DNA of 64,000 nucleotides from Dermatophilus congolensis (lineage in GTDB: Bacteria; Actinomycetota; Actinomycetes; Actinomycetales; Dermatophilaceae). The number at the start of each line of letters is the position of its first letter. Within the stretch, counting starts at the first letter, position 1. Below the pieces are notes generated by a model that worked only from the letters and a program-made list of their open reading frames with translations, searched no databases and was not told the origin of the DNA. The stretch spans positions 1,116,001-1,180,000 of the forward strand of contig NZ_LT906453.1 in the NCBI RefSeq assembly GCF_900187045.1, read 5' to 3'. This document shows positions 32,529-41,487 of this stretch, one piece after another. A program made the translations under genes and the position numbers.

Positions 32529-34108
32529 GCACGGTCGCGAAGGAGTTGGCTTCGATTGCGGCTGCTGCCGCTACGGAGATGGACACGATCGATTTCGATG
32601 AAGTGGTTGAGCTGTATGACCCGGTGATTGGTCTTGAAGTCCATGTGGAGTTAAATACGGCGACGAAGATGTTTTGTTCGTGTTCGGCGCGTTTTGGTGC
32701 TGAGCCGAATACGCATGTGTGTCCGGTCTGTTTGGGGCTGCCTGGGGCGTTGCCGGTGGTGAATGCCGCTGCGGTGGAGTCGGCTATCCGGATCGGGTTG
32801 GCGTTGAACTGTGAGATCAATCAGGTGACACGGTTTGCGCGGAAGAATTACTTCTATCCGGATATGACGAAGAATTTCCAAACCTCGCAGGCAGAGAACC
32901 CGATTGCGGTGAATGGGTATCTCGATGTGACGTTGGAAGATGGCGCGGTTTTCCGGGTGGAGATTGAGCGTGCGCACATGGAGGAAGATGCCGGCAAGTT
33001 GGTGCATGTCGGTGGTTCTACTGGGCGTATTCAGGGTGCGGATTATTCGCTGGCTGACTACAACCGGGCTGGTATTCCGTTGATCGAGATTGTGACGCGG
33101 CCTTTGTATGGGGCTGGTGAGCGTGCGCCGGAGGTGGCTCGGGCATATGTGGGTGCGTTGCGTGAGTTGATGCAGGCGTTGAAGGTCAGCGATGCGCGGA
33201 TGGAGCAGGGGTCGTTGCGCTGTGATGCGAACGTTTCTTTGCGGCCGCGTGCTGGTGCGGATCGTTTGGGGCCAGAGCAGCTTGCGGTGAAGTTGGGTAC
33301 GCGTACTGAGACGAAGAATGTGAACTCGTTGCGGTCGGTGCATGACGCGGTGCGTTATGAGATGACTCGTCAGGCAGCGGTGTTGGAGTCTGGGCGGCCG
33401 GTGTTGCAGGAGACTCGTCACTGGAATGAGGGGACGGGTATTACTGGTTCGGGTCGGCCTAAGTCTGATGCGGATGATTATCGGTATTTCCCGGAGCCGG
33501 ATTTGTTGCCGATTGTGACAACTGCCGAGCGTATTGAGCAGTTGCGGGCTACGCTGCCTGAGCCGCCGGGGTTGCGTCGTGAGCGTCTTCAGGGCCAGTG
33601 GGGTTTCACTGATTTGGAGATGCGTGATGTGGTCGGTGCTGGTGCGCTGGATCTGATTGATGAGAGCGTGTTGGCTGGTGCTAGCCCGGCTGGGGCGCGT
33701 AAATGGTGGCTGGGTGAGGTGTTGCGTCGCGCGAATGCTCAGGAGCGTGAGTTGGTCGATATGGGGCTGGCTCCTGCTGATGTTGCTGAGTTGGAGCAGT
33801 TGGTCTCTTCGGGGCGTCTGTCGGATGCGATGGCGCGCCAGGTGCTTGAGGGTGTTCTTGCTGGTGAGGGTACGCCGACGGCGGTTGCTGATGCCCGTGG
33901 CTTGGCCATGGTCAATGATGACAGCGCGCTCCAGGAAGCAGTAGACGCGGCGATTGCTGCGAATCCTTCTGTGGCAGAAAAGATTCGCGGCGGTAAGGTG
34001 CAGGCTGCAGGTGCTTTGATCGGTCAGGTAATGAAGGCAACAAAAGGCAGCGCGGACGCCGCCCGCGTGCGTGAGCTGATCCTCGAAACCTTGGGCGTGG
34101 AGGGCTAA
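32525..34108 (+). CDS. gatB: Asp/Glu-tRNA amidotransferase subunit B
   Basis: 527-residue GatB, which phosphorylates the misacylated Asp or Glu on tRNA and amidates it. Signatures: [19 protein letters not shown], Cys residues of the zinc site in CSCSARFG and [26 protein letters not shown], and [20 protein letters not shown]. The C-terminal YqeY-like tRNA-binding domain ends [20 protein letters not shown]. The start overlaps gatA by 4 nt (ATGA). Confidence 0.96.
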   Translation: MSTVAKELASIAAAAATEMDTIDFDEVVELYDPVIGLEVHVELNTATKMFCSCSARFGAEPNTHVCPVCLGLPGALPVVNAAAVESAIRIGLALNCEINQVTRFARKNYFYPDMTKNFQTSQAENPIAVNGYLDVTLEDGAVFRVEIERAHMEEDAGKLVHVGGSTGRIQGADYSLADYNRAGIPLIEIVTRPLYGAGERAPEVARAYVGALRELMQALKVSDARMEQGSLRCDANVSLRPRAGADRLGPEQLAVKLGTRTETKNVNSLRSVHDAVRYEMTRQAAVLESGRPVLQETRHWNEGTGITGSGRPKSDADDYRYFPEPDLLPIVTTAERIEQLRATLPEPPGLRRERLQGQWGFTDLEMRDVVGAGALDLIDESVLAGASPAGARKWWLGEVLRRANAQERELVDMGLAPADVAELEQLVSSGRLSDAMARQVLEGVLAGEGTPTAVADARGLAMVNDDSALQEAVDAAIAANPSVAEKIRGGKVQAAGALIGQVMKATKGSADAARVRELILETLGVEG

Positions 34109-34111
34109 ACG

Positions 34112-34756
34112 ATGACGAGTGTGCAGACGGTTGAGGGTCCTGGGGCCATGCGTCGGCGTCTGCAGCAGGCCTCAGCGGCTGGCGAGCATGGTGCCGCTGA
34201 GGTCGACTCTTCATTAGTTGCTTCGTCGGCATTGGCTGGTTTCGCCGGAGAAGGGGAGGACATGCGAGTCGTTGTCCTGATGCGGCATGCGAAGGCTAAG
34301 TCTTCTTCTCCTGCGGGCGATTTTGAGCGCCCGTTGCATCGGGATGGTCGTAACGCGGCCAGGATGGTGGGGGAGTGGCTAGTTGGCGAGAATGTGCGTC
34401 CTGATATCGCTGTGGTTTCGCCCTCAGCGCGTACGGTGCAGACGTGGGAAGAGTTAACCCGTGGTGGCTTGCGCGCTAATGATTTGTGGGCCGATAAAGC
34501 GATTTATGACGGTGAGGCTCGCGACATCATCGAGTCGGTGAATGCTTTGCCTAATGATGCGCATGTTGTTGTGGTGATTGGGCATTTCCCGGGGGTTCCG
34601 CAGTTGGCGAGTCGGTTGGCTGATCATCTTCCGGCAGGGTCTGCTCATCCTGAGGATGGGTGGCCGCCGGCGTCTGCTGCGGTGGTTGCTCATCCGGGTA
34701 GTTGGGAGTCTTTCCCGAGTGAGGAGTCTGCATTGGTTGCTTTCCGTCGAGGGTGA
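34112..34756 (+). CDS. SixA-like histidine phosphatase
   Basis: 214 residues from ATG 34112 (3 nt after gatB, GGAGGG 7 nt upstream). The phosphatase domain begins at Met51 with MRVVVLMRHAKAKS, the RHG-type motif carrying the phosphorylated His, then FERPLHRDGRNAARMVGEWL, VVSPSARTVQTW and VVVIGHFPGVPQLA with the second catalytic His. This matches the short SixA branch that removes phosphate from protein histidines or small substrates. ATG 34262, also with a purine-rich stretch upstream, would give the classical SixA start without the 50-residue Ala/Glu-rich leader. The target is unknown. Probably last gene of the gat operon. Confidence 0.85.
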   Translation: MTSVQTVEGPGAMRRRLQQASAAGEHGAAEVDSSLVASSALAGFAGEGEDMRVVVLMRHAKAKSSSPAGDFERPLHRDGRNAARMVGEWLVGENVRPDIAVVSPSARTVQTWEELTRGGLRANDLWADKAIYDGEARDIIESVNALPNDAHVVVVIGHFPGVPQLASRLADHLPAGSAHPEDGWPPASAAVVAHPGSWESFPSEESALVAFRRG

Positions 34757-34783
34757 GGCGGGGCGCAGCGAAGTTTCTTACAG

Positions 34784-34831
34784 AACGGGCCCGCAGGGTA
34801 GGCATGGTGTGTGCTTCCTTGCGGGCCCGTT
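34784..34831. terminator. terminator between convergent sixA-like and phospholipase genes
   Basis: 12-bp arms AACGGGCCCGCA (34784-34795) and its complement (34820-34831) separated by 24 nt. The G+C-rich stem serves both convergent genes. Confidence 0.75.
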
Positions 34832-34850
34832 GTGCTGGGGAGTGCGTTTT

Positions 34851-35432
34851 CTACTTTTTGCAGGGTGAGATGGTGAACCAAACGCGCACGGCTGCAGCCA
34901 CGATGCGCTCTTTGCGTTTCATGGTGGGGGAGAGGCGTTTGATGTCGGCTTTGAGTTTGGCGTCGCATTGGCAGTCGAAGTAGGCGCGCTGGCCGTAGCA
35001 GTCGTCGTGCTCTTTGCAGAGCTGGTCGAGTGTGTCTACGGGGTCTCCGGGGCCGCTGTGGCCTGGTCCGCAGTATTTGCCCCAGATGGGTAGGGAGAAG
35101 CTGCGTGCGGTGGCAGCGGGGCCGCTGAAGGAGTCTCGGACTTCGTTGTATTTCTCTCCAGCATCAATGATTTCTGAGGATTCGCCTGCGCGGCGGGCTT
35201 TTTCGACATCGAAGACGGATTCTCCGTCTTTCTTGACCAGGTAGCGCTCGATACCGGCAACAAGTGTGTCTAGGGCCGGATCTGCGGCGGTAGCAGTAGC
35301 GGTGGTGGGGGCTGGTGCAGCTGGTTCGGCAGGGGCGGCGGTGGCGCTTGTTCCTGCCAGTGTCAGTACGAGAGCGCTGGCTGAGAGGGTGGACAGGCAG
35401 GCTCGTGCCAGGCGGGTGAGGTTGGTTTTCAT
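34851..35432 (-). CDS. secreted phospholipase A2
   Basis: 193-residue precursor. Residues 1-32 form a signal peptide (MKTNLTRLARACLSTLSASA, cleavage near ATAAPA), followed by an Ala/Pro/Thr linker. The catalytic region has the calcium loop KYCGPGHSGPGDPVDTLDQL and the His-Asp pair in LCKEHDDCYG (H142, D143), with further Cys in YFDCQCD for disulfides. These are the hallmarks of secreted PLA2, which releases fatty acids from membrane phospholipids outside the cell. GAAAGAG precedes the ATG. It stands alone between convergent sixA-like and a small membrane gene. It could damage host or competitor membranes; this role is inferred. Confidence 0.92.
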   Translation of the reverse strand: MKTNLTRLARACLSTLSASALVLTLAGTSATAAPAEPAAPAPTTATATAADPALDTLVAGIERYLVKKDGESVFDVEKARRAGESSEIIDAGEKYNEVRDSFSGPAATARSFSLPIWGKYCGPGHSGPGDPVDTLDQLCKEHDDCYGQRAYFDCQCDAKLKADIKRLSPTMKRKERIVAAAVRVWFTISPCKK

Positions 35433-35597
35433 AAAAGCTCTTTCAGTGATTCCGGCGACGCGGTCGTCGAATCGCGCAGTGGCGAATGTGCAGTGAAGTA
35501 TGCGCTGCCACTGTCATGTGGTACTTGCCTGGTGTGGGTAGAAGAGCTGTTAAGCGGCCGAAAGGAATTGCGTGGTTTTCGGGTGTTTCAGGGCCGG

Positions 35598-35855
35598 TTA
35601 GATGCCGTGGAGAAGGTAGGCCAGGGTGACGATAAGGGGAATGCCGGTCAAGGTCAGGGCAGTGTTGAGCGCGGTGAGGGGAATGTTTTTAGCGCGTAGC
35701 CCCAGGATTGCCCCAGTGATGCCGATGAGCATGACCAGGCCGAAGATGAACCAGGTGAGCCATACGAAATGGGTGCCGCGGGATACGGTCACGATGATGA
35801 TGATTGCGTTAGCGACTAGGCACAGCCAAGCAGCCTGCGAAGCGGATGGGCGCAT
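35598..35855 (-). CDS. small membrane protein, unknown function
   Basis: 85-residue protein starting MRPSASQAAWLCLVANAIII, with three likely membrane helices (about 8-26, 31-54, 60-83). AAGGAG lies 7 nt before ATG 35855. The frame is open further upstream to 36353, but that part looks non-coding. I do not recognise a family. The neighbours give no clear hint. Confidence 0.75.
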   Translation of the reverse strand: MRPSASQAAWLCLVANAIIIIVTVSRGTHFVWLTWFIFGLVMLIGITGAILGLRAKNIPLTALNTALTLTGIPLIVTLAYLLHGI

Positions 35856-36210
35856 TGCGGCTCCTTCGTGGGGGTGAATCGCTGTCTTTGCCAAGGAACG
35901 GTAAACGGTATCGAGAGGTTCCGGTAGGTCTTCGTTATTAACGTTGGGTGAAAACTCCTGCGTAAGAGCGGGATGCGTTGATTGTTGCGGAAGTTTTTGT
36001 GACGTGGATTTCGTGGGTGCATGGCCGTGGTCAGTAATTACGCCCAGCGCCACGGATCCACAGGAAAGAATGTGACATCTATCACATATTTTGTTGTGTG
36101 GTGTGGGTCGATAAGTGACATGGCAGATGAGACGTATCTGTCCGAACTTTGACAGCCTGCGGTGCCCATACGAAGGTTGTGAATCACACTCCAGGAAAGT
36201 GGGCATCCCC
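35856..36210. other. 355-bp divergent intergenic region upstream of ilvB
   Basis: No supported gene. It holds the promoters for ilvB (plus) and the small membrane gene (minus). The outstanding element is a perfect CRP-type palindrome at 36071-36086. I find no convincing T-box, leader peptide with a Leu/Val/Ile codon run, or attenuator hairpin for ilvB. Confidence 0.6.
36071..36086. promoter_or_regulatory. perfect CRP/GlxR-type site (TGTGA-N6-TCACA)
   Basis: TGTGACATCTATCACA matches the CRP consensus TGTGA-N6-TCACA at all ten defined positions. It lies 125 bp before ilvB and 215 bp before the divergent small membrane gene. A cAMP-receptor-family regulator could act here. Confidence 0.6.
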
Positions 36211-38013
36211 GTGGCAAATTCACGAGCACCTCGCCCTTCGCCGCCGAAGACGGCGAAGAACGCCGAACTGCGTAACACCACCAGTGAGGTCCACGCAGTC
36301 ACTGGCGCTGAAAGTCTCGTCAAGTCCCTTGAAGCAGTGGGCGCGGACGTCATCTTCGGGATGCCTGGCGATGCGATCTGGCCCGCCTACGAACCCCTAC
36401 TCAGCTCGGCCAGCCTGCGGCACATCCTGGTCCGTCACGAACAAGCAGCTGGCCACGCAGCACAAGGCTACGCCTGCGTCACCGGCAAGGTCGGCGTATG
36501 CATGGCTACCTCTGGACCTGGAGCAACCAACCTGGTCACCGCAATCGCTGACGCCCACATGGACTCCGTCCCCCTGGTAGCAATCACTGGCCAAGTCGCC
36601 AGCTCAGCTATCGGAACAGATGCTTTCCAAGAAGCAGATATTCGCGGTATCACCATGCCGATCACAAAACACAACTTCCTCGTCACTAACCCCGATGACA
36701 TCCCCGCAGTCATCGCATCCGCGTTCCATATCGCTTCCACCGGCAGGCCAGGCCCGGTCCTTATCGACATCACCAAAGATGCCCAGAGGGCACACACCGA
36801 ATTCTCCTGGCCACCCAAAATTGACCTCCCGGGTTATAAACCAGGCACCAAACCTCACCAACGACAGATCCGAGAAGCAGCCAAACTTATTGGCTCGGCA
36901 CAACGCCCTGTTTTCTACTTCGGCGGCGGAGCCATCCGAGCTGGTGCCGGGCACCACCTGCGCCGACTCATTGACCTAACCCGCATCCCCTGCGTCACTA
37001 CCCTCATGGGGCGCGGCGTTGTCCCCGACTCCCACCCTCTCCACCTAGGCATGCCAGGAATGCACGGCTGCGCCGCAGCAGTCATGGCCCTGCAAAAATG
37101 TGATCTTCTTATTGCTATCGGTGCCCGGTTCGACGACTGCGTCACCGGAAAACCATCCACTTTCGCCCCTGCCGCCACAGTGATCCATGCCGACATCGAT
37201 GCAGCAGAGATCGGCAAAAACCGAGCCGCAGATGTCCCCATCGTTGGTGATGCAAAAGCCGTCACCATCGAACTATTAAGCGCACTAGGACACGAGGGTG
37301 CACTGGGTGATTACATCCCCTGGCGTGAGGAAATCCACCAGATCGCGCAGCAATACCCCCTCGGCTACAGCGCCACCGAGGGGCAGCTAGCAGCACAATT
37401 CATACTCGAGCGGCTCTCTACCCTCGTTGGCCCCGAAGCCACATATGTCTCTGGTGTTGGTCAGCATCAAATGTGGGCCGCACAGTTCATCACCTATGAA
37501 CGCCCAGCCTCATGGTTGAACTCCGGGGGACTAGGCACGATGGGATATGCAGTCCCTGCTGCGATGGGCGCCAAAGTTGCCGAACCAGATCGCACAGTGT
37601 GGGCCATCGACGGCGACGGCTGTTTCCAAATGACTAACCAAGAACTCGCCACCTGCCTGGTCAACAATATCCCCATCAAAGTCGCCATCCTCAACAACTC
37701 CTCGCTGGGCATGCTGAGCACACGGCAGGGCCTGATCTATGGCCAACACGCTGCATCCGAAGCTGGCGCAGTGCGCGTACCTGACTTCGTCAAACTCGCC
37801 GAGGCATATGGCTGCGCTGGCTTTAGATGTGAACACCCCAGTGAGGTAGATGCCACCATCGCCGCAGCCATGGCTATCAATGACCGCCCCGCCGTTATTG
37901 ATTTTGTCGTCGCACACCAAGCCATGCAGTGGCCTATGGTCCCAGCCGAGATCACGGACGAGGAACTGCGCTACGTCCGTGAATCTTCACCCGTGTGGGA
38001 CCGTCTCGCCTGA
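36211..38013 (+). CDS. ilvB: acetolactate synthase large subunit (IlvB-like) with altered active-site loop
   Basis: 600-residue ThDP enzyme homologous to acetohydroxyacid synthase over its full length: catalytic Glu in [49 protein letters not shown], and the ThDP/Mg motif [14 protein letters not shown]. Normally conserved positions differ: the loop after ILNNSSLGM reads [10 protein letters not shown] where VRQWQ-LFY is usual (Trp replaced by Arg505), RFDDRVTG is RFDDCVTG (Cys310), and GIPGGAVLPVYD is [12 protein letters not shown]. The Trp sets preference for 2-ketobutyrate in E. coli AHAS II. Activity or specificity may be altered. Start GTG 36211 or 36199. First gene of ilvB-ilvN-ilvC. Confidence 0.88.
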   Translation: MANSRAPRPSPPKTAKNAELRNTTSEVHAVTGAESLVKSLEAVGADVIFGMPGDAIWPAYEPLLSSASLRHILVRHEQAAGHAAQGYACVTGKVGVCMATSGPGATNLVTAIADAHMDSVPLVAITGQVASSAIGTDAFQEADIRGITMPITKHNFLVTNPDDIPAVIASAFHIASTGRPGPVLIDITKDAQRAHTEFSWPPKIDLPGYKPGTKPHQRQIREAAKLIGSAQRPVFYFGGGAIRAGAGHHLRRLIDLTRIPCVTTLMGRGVVPDSHPLHLGMPGMHGCAAAVMALQKCDLLIAIGARFDDCVTGKPSTFAPAATVIHADIDAAEIGKNRAADVPIVGDAKAVTIELLSALGHEGALGDYIPWREEIHQIAQQYPLGYSATEGQLAAQFILERLSTLVGPEATYVSGVGQHQMWAAQFITYERPASWLNSGGLGTMGYAVPAAMGAKVAEPDRTVWAIDGDGCFQMTNQELATCLVNNIPIKVAILNNSSLGMLSTRQGLIYGQHAASEAGAVRVPDFVKLAEAYGCAGFRCEHPSEVDATIAAAMAINDRPAVIDFVVAHQAMQWPMVPAEITDEELRYVRESSPVWDRLA

Positions 38014-38038
38014 GCCCGGAATGGAAGAAGGCCACCCC

Positions 38039-38548
38039 ATGAAACGCCACATCTTGTCCGTGCTGGTCCAAAACCACCCGGGTGTTCTTGCTCGGGTGGC
38101 TGGGTTATTTTCCCGCCGCGGCTTCAATATCGATTCCCTTGCTGTTGGCCCAACAGAAGATCCAAAGGTCTCACGGATGACCGTGGTGGTCGATGTGGAA
38201 GACCTTCCGCTAGAACAGATCACCAAGCAGCTCAATAAACTTGTCGAAGTACTGAAAGTGATTGAGCTCGATCTTGACAACACAGTCACCCGGCGCATCT
38301 TGCTCGTAAAAGTTCGTGTCGACAGCACCTGCCGTGCTGATGTGGTGCAAATTGCTGAGCTGTTCCGCGCTCGCATTGTTGATGTCGCTTCGGACTCGGT
38401 CACGATCGAAGCCACTGGCCGTCTAACGAAGTTGGATGCTTTGCTGGCGCTGCTTGAACCCTACGGTGTGAAAGAACTCGTGCAGTCCGGGATGGTTGCG
38501 ATTGGGCGAGGATCCAAAGCGATTACAGACCGTTCCGGTAGGAACTGA
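38039..38548 (+). CDS. ilvN: acetolactate synthase small regulatory subunit
   Basis: 169-residue regulatory subunit. It starts MKRHILSVLVQNHPGVLARV, an ACT domain that binds valine for feedback control, with GLFSRRGFNIDSLAVG, and has the second C-terminal domain (ILLVKVRVD, IVDVASDSVTIEATG). Sequence is canonical throughout, in contrast to IlvB and IlvC on either side. ATG 38039 has GAAGAAGG 7 nt upstream. It stimulates and regulates IlvB. Confidence 0.95.
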   Translation: MKRHILSVLVQNHPGVLARVAGLFSRRGFNIDSLAVGPTEDPKVSRMTVVVDVEDLPLEQITKQLNKLVEVLKVIELDLDNTVTRRILLVKVRVDSTCRADVVQIAELFRARIVDVASDSVTIEATGRLTKLDALLALLEPYGVKELVQSGMVAIGRGSKAITDRSGRN

Positions 38549-38653
38549 CTGTTTGCGGCGCCCACGACGGGCCGTGTCCTGCAACACTTTCCCCATACCC
38601 TCCCGGCGTTGCTCGGGACTGAGAGCTATTGAAAACGATGTGAGGAGCCAGAC

Positions 38654-39664
38654 ATGGCCGAACTGCTTTACGACGACGACGCCGACCTGACAATCATCCA
38701 GGGCCGCAAGGTCGCCGTCATCGGTTACGGCGAGCAAGGTCAGGCTCACAGCCTCAACCTGCGCGACTCTGGTGTCGATGTCCGCGTTGGTTTGCGGGAA
38801 GGGTCGGCCTCAATTGAGAAGGCGCAAGAAGAAGGACTTCGCGTGGTGCCGGTGGCGCAGGCAGCACAAGAAGCCGATGTCATCGTGCTGATGGTCCCTG
38901 ATCATGAGCAGCAAGCACTTTTCCTGCAAGAAATCGCTCCGCACCTGCAAGCAGGTAACGCGCTCGGCTTTGCACACGGGTTTGCTATTCGGTACGGCTA
39001 CATCCAAGCCCCCGCAGACGTGGACGTGTTCCTGGTCTCTGCTAAAGGGTCAGGAGATCTTGTTCGCCGCGAGTACGAGGATGGCCGTGGCGTGCCGGTG
39101 CTCCTAGCAGTTGAGCAGGACGCCACCGGGCAGGCCTGGGAGCTGGTGGCTTCCTACGCCATGGCTATGGGTGGACTGCGTGCAGGTGGCATGAAAACCA
39201 CATTCGCAGAAGAGGCCGAGACGCACCTGTTCGCTGCCCAGGCCGTTCGTGGTGGAGGACTTTCGCACCTGGTGAAAGCTGGTTTTGAAACTTTGGTTGA
39301 GGCCGGATACCAGCCGCAGATGGCGTACCTGGAGTGCCTGCACGAGCTGAAGACGGTTGTTGATGTGATGGTTGAGCAGGGGCTGGCTGCACAGCGCCGA
39401 TCGGTCTCGGACACCAGCGAATACGGCGATTACGTTTCTGGTCCGCGCGTGGTGGACGCGAATACGAAATCGTTGATGAAAGATGTTCTCGAGGACGTTC
39501 GTAGTGGTGCCTTTGCTGAGCGGTTTATTCAGGACCAGCAGGCAGGTGCCGGCGAACTCACTGAGTTGCGCGCCGCAGCAGAAAGCCACGAGGTGGAGAC
39601 GATGGGGACCCAGATGCGTCCGATGTTTCCGTGGATAGCTGCACGCGATGAGTACAGCGACTGA
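38654..39664 (+). CDS. ilvC: ketol-acid reductoisomerase-like protein (IlvC) lacking two metal ligands
   Basis: 336-residue class I KARI by length and fold: LYDDDADLTIIQGRKVAVIG, then the C-terminal knotted domain KAGFETLVEAGYQPQMAYLE. KARI converts acetolactate to dihydroxyisovalerate with NADPH and two Mg ions. The ligand segment ETDLFGEQ reads ETHLFAAQ: Asp becomes His191 and Glu becomes Ala195. The other two acidic ligands remain (Glu227 and Glu231 in ECLHELK). Other active-site changes: GYGSQGH to GYGEQGQ, PKGPGH to AKGSGD. The frame is intact, so this is either a diverged enzyme or an early decaying one. GAGGAG precedes the ATG. Confidence 0.9.
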   Translation: MAELLYDDDADLTIIQGRKVAVIGYGEQGQAHSLNLRDSGVDVRVGLREGSASIEKAQEEGLRVVPVAQAAQEADVIVLMVPDHEQQALFLQEIAPHLQAGNALGFAHGFAIRYGYIQAPADVDVFLVSAKGSGDLVRREYEDGRGVPVLLAVEQDATGQAWELVASYAMAMGGLRAGGMKTTFAEEAETHLFAAQAVRGGGLSHLVKAGFETLVEAGYQPQMAYLECLHELKTVVDVMVEQGLAAQRRSVSDTSEYGDYVSGPRVVDANTKSLMKDVLEDVRSGAFAERFIQDQQAGAGELTELRAAAESHEVETMGTQMRPMFPWIAARDEYSD

Positions 39665-39696
39665 TCTGCTGCGCGCTGACGTGGCAGGTGGAGCAG

Positions 39697-39724
39697 TGGG
39701 GGCGCCGCACCAGGGGCGCCCCCA
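39697..39724 (+). terminator. terminator after ilvC
   Basis: 10-bp arms TGGGGGCGCC (39697-39706) and GGCGCCCCCA (39715-39724), 8-nt loop; no strong U tract. It lies 33 bp after the ilvC stop. Confidence 0.7.
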
Positions 39725-39913
39725 GCGTCGTATCAGCGCTCGTGCGTGAGCTGCCTGGGCGCTCAAAGAACGATGAAGCCAATTCCCATAGCGTTGTGTG
39801 GGATACGTTATCGATTTCACTTATGGATCTAGTGGCTACTTGCTGTTTGCGGTGAAGTTGTCCTCGATAAGCTCAGGATTGTCCGCCCCTGAACATCCAA
39901 CGAGGAGCAGCCC

Positions 39914-41359
39914 GTGAGCGATACAGATCTCACTGCCCAGTCCACTGCGTTCCGTAACGCAATCAGCGTCATTGAAGGGGTGGAGCCGCGTATCGCGCAG
40001 GCCATCCGATCAGAGCTTCGTGATCAGCGCAGTTCTTTGAAACTTATCGCCAGTGAGAACTATGCTTCCACAGCTTCCCTGTTGGCATTAGGTAACTGGC
40101 TTTCTGACAAGTACGCCGAGGGCACGATTGGGCACCGCTTCTATGCCGGATGCCAGAACATTGACACGGTCGAGAGTGTCGCAGCCGAACACGCACGGGA
40201 ACTGTTCGGCGCCCAGCACGCCTACGTGCAGCCCCACTCGGGTATCGACGCCAACCTTGTCGCTTATTGGGCGATCCTGGCTCATCGAGTTCAATCACCG
40301 GCGTTGGACAAGGCTGGGGTGAAATCGGTCTATGACCTTAATGACGCTCAGTGGGCTTCGCTGCGTGCTGAATTGGGTAACCAGCGCCTCATGGGTCTTG
40401 CTCTGGATGCTGGTGGGCACCTGACTCACGGGTATCGCCCAAACATTTCCGGAAAAATGTTTGATCAGCACTGCTACTCCACAGACCCGCAGACCGGCGT
40501 GCTCGACTATGCGCAGGTTGCCCAGCAGGTCAAAGAGTTCAAACCGCTGATCCTCGTGGCGGGGTATTCGGCATATCCACGGCTGATCAACATGGCCAAG
40601 ATGAAAGAAATCGCCGACTCTGTCGGTGCCGTGCTGATGGTAGATATGGCGCACTTTGCTGGCTTGGTCGCTGGCAAGGTCGCTACCGGTGAATATGACC
40701 CGGTGGCTTACGCCGATGTCGTCACCACCACGACGCACAAGTCATTGCGCGGTCCTCGCGGTGGGCTGGTGCTGTGCACGGATGAGTTCAAGGATGCTGT
40801 CGACAAGGGCTGCCCGATGGTGTTGGGTGGGCCGCTGTCGAACATGATGGCGGGTAAAGCGGTGGCCTTGGCAGAAGCGCGTAAGCCAGAGTTCCAGACG
40901 TACGCGCGCAACATTGTTGACAACGCTGTTGCTTTGGCTGAGGGGCTGAAGAAGCGGGGCGCCAAGCTAGTTTCTGACGGCACCGAAAACCACATCGTTC
41001 TGCTGGATGTGGGTAGCTACGGCATCACTGGCCGGCAGGCCGAGGGGGCACTGCTGGAATCCGGCATTGTCACAAACCGTAACTCGATTCCGAACGACCC
41101 TAACGGTGCCTGGTTCACCACGGGAATTCGTTTCGGCACACCAGCATTGACCTCCCGCGGTCTGGGTGTGGCGGAGATGGACACCATCGCTGAGATGGTC
41201 GACACTGCGCTGAAAGCCACGAAGCCGGGCACGACGAGCAAGGGAGCCCCGAGCAAAGCGCAGTACGTCATGCAGGAGTCTGTTGCCGCTCGTGTTCACG
41301 CACAAGCCGATGAGCTACTTGCTCCGTTCCCGCTGTACCCAGAGGTTGATCTGGGCTGA
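39914..41359 (+). CDS. glyA: serine hydroxymethyltransferase, long form
   Basis: 481-residue PLP enzyme that converts serine to glycine and charges tetrahydrofolate with a one-carbon unit. Signatures: [57 protein letters not shown] Lys276 in [14 protein letters not shown]. Common SHMTs have about 420-430 residues; this one is longer, partly through a segment between [10 protein letters not shown] and [11 protein letters not shown]. Such long forms exist in some actinobacteria. GTG 39914 has GAGGAG upstream. It follows ilvBNC on the same strand but after a terminator. Confidence 0.95.
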   Translation: MSDTDLTAQSTAFRNAISVIEGVEPRIAQAIRSELRDQRSSLKLIASENYASTASLLALGNWLSDKYAEGTIGHRFYAGCQNIDTVESVAAEHARELFGAQHAYVQPHSGIDANLVAYWAILAHRVQSPALDKAGVKSVYDLNDAQWASLRAELGNQRLMGLALDAGGHLTHGYRPNISGKMFDQHCYSTDPQTGVLDYAQVAQQVKEFKPLILVAGYSAYPRLINMAKMKEIADSVGAVLMVDMAHFAGLVAGKVATGEYDPVAYADVVTTTTHKSLRGPRGGLVLCTDEFKDAVDKGCPMVLGGPLSNMMAGKAVALAEARKPEFQTYARNIVDNAVALAEGLKKRGAKLVSDGTENHIVLLDVGSYGITGRQAEGALLESGIVTNRNSIPNDPNGAWFTTGIRFGTPALTSRGLGVAEMDTIAEMVDTALKATKPGTTSKGAPSKAQYVMQESVAARVHAQADELLAPFPLYPEVDLG

Positions 41360-41487
41360 GCTGAGATAACGCGCAATCAACTCAGGGCGCATTGTGCTGC
41401 TTCTGTGACGAAGCTGGCCAATGCGTCCTTGCACATGTGATGGGGGAACACGCAACGACACAACAACCACAACCAAGGAAAGAGACC

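Noticed and set aside
35856-36210. T-box or leader-peptide attenuator before ilvB
   Set aside because: No AGGGTGGnACCGCG-like T-box core and no run of Leu/Ile/Val codons found.
39725-39913. Glycine or THF riboswitch before glyA
   Set aside because: No conserved aptamer core could be recognised in the leader.
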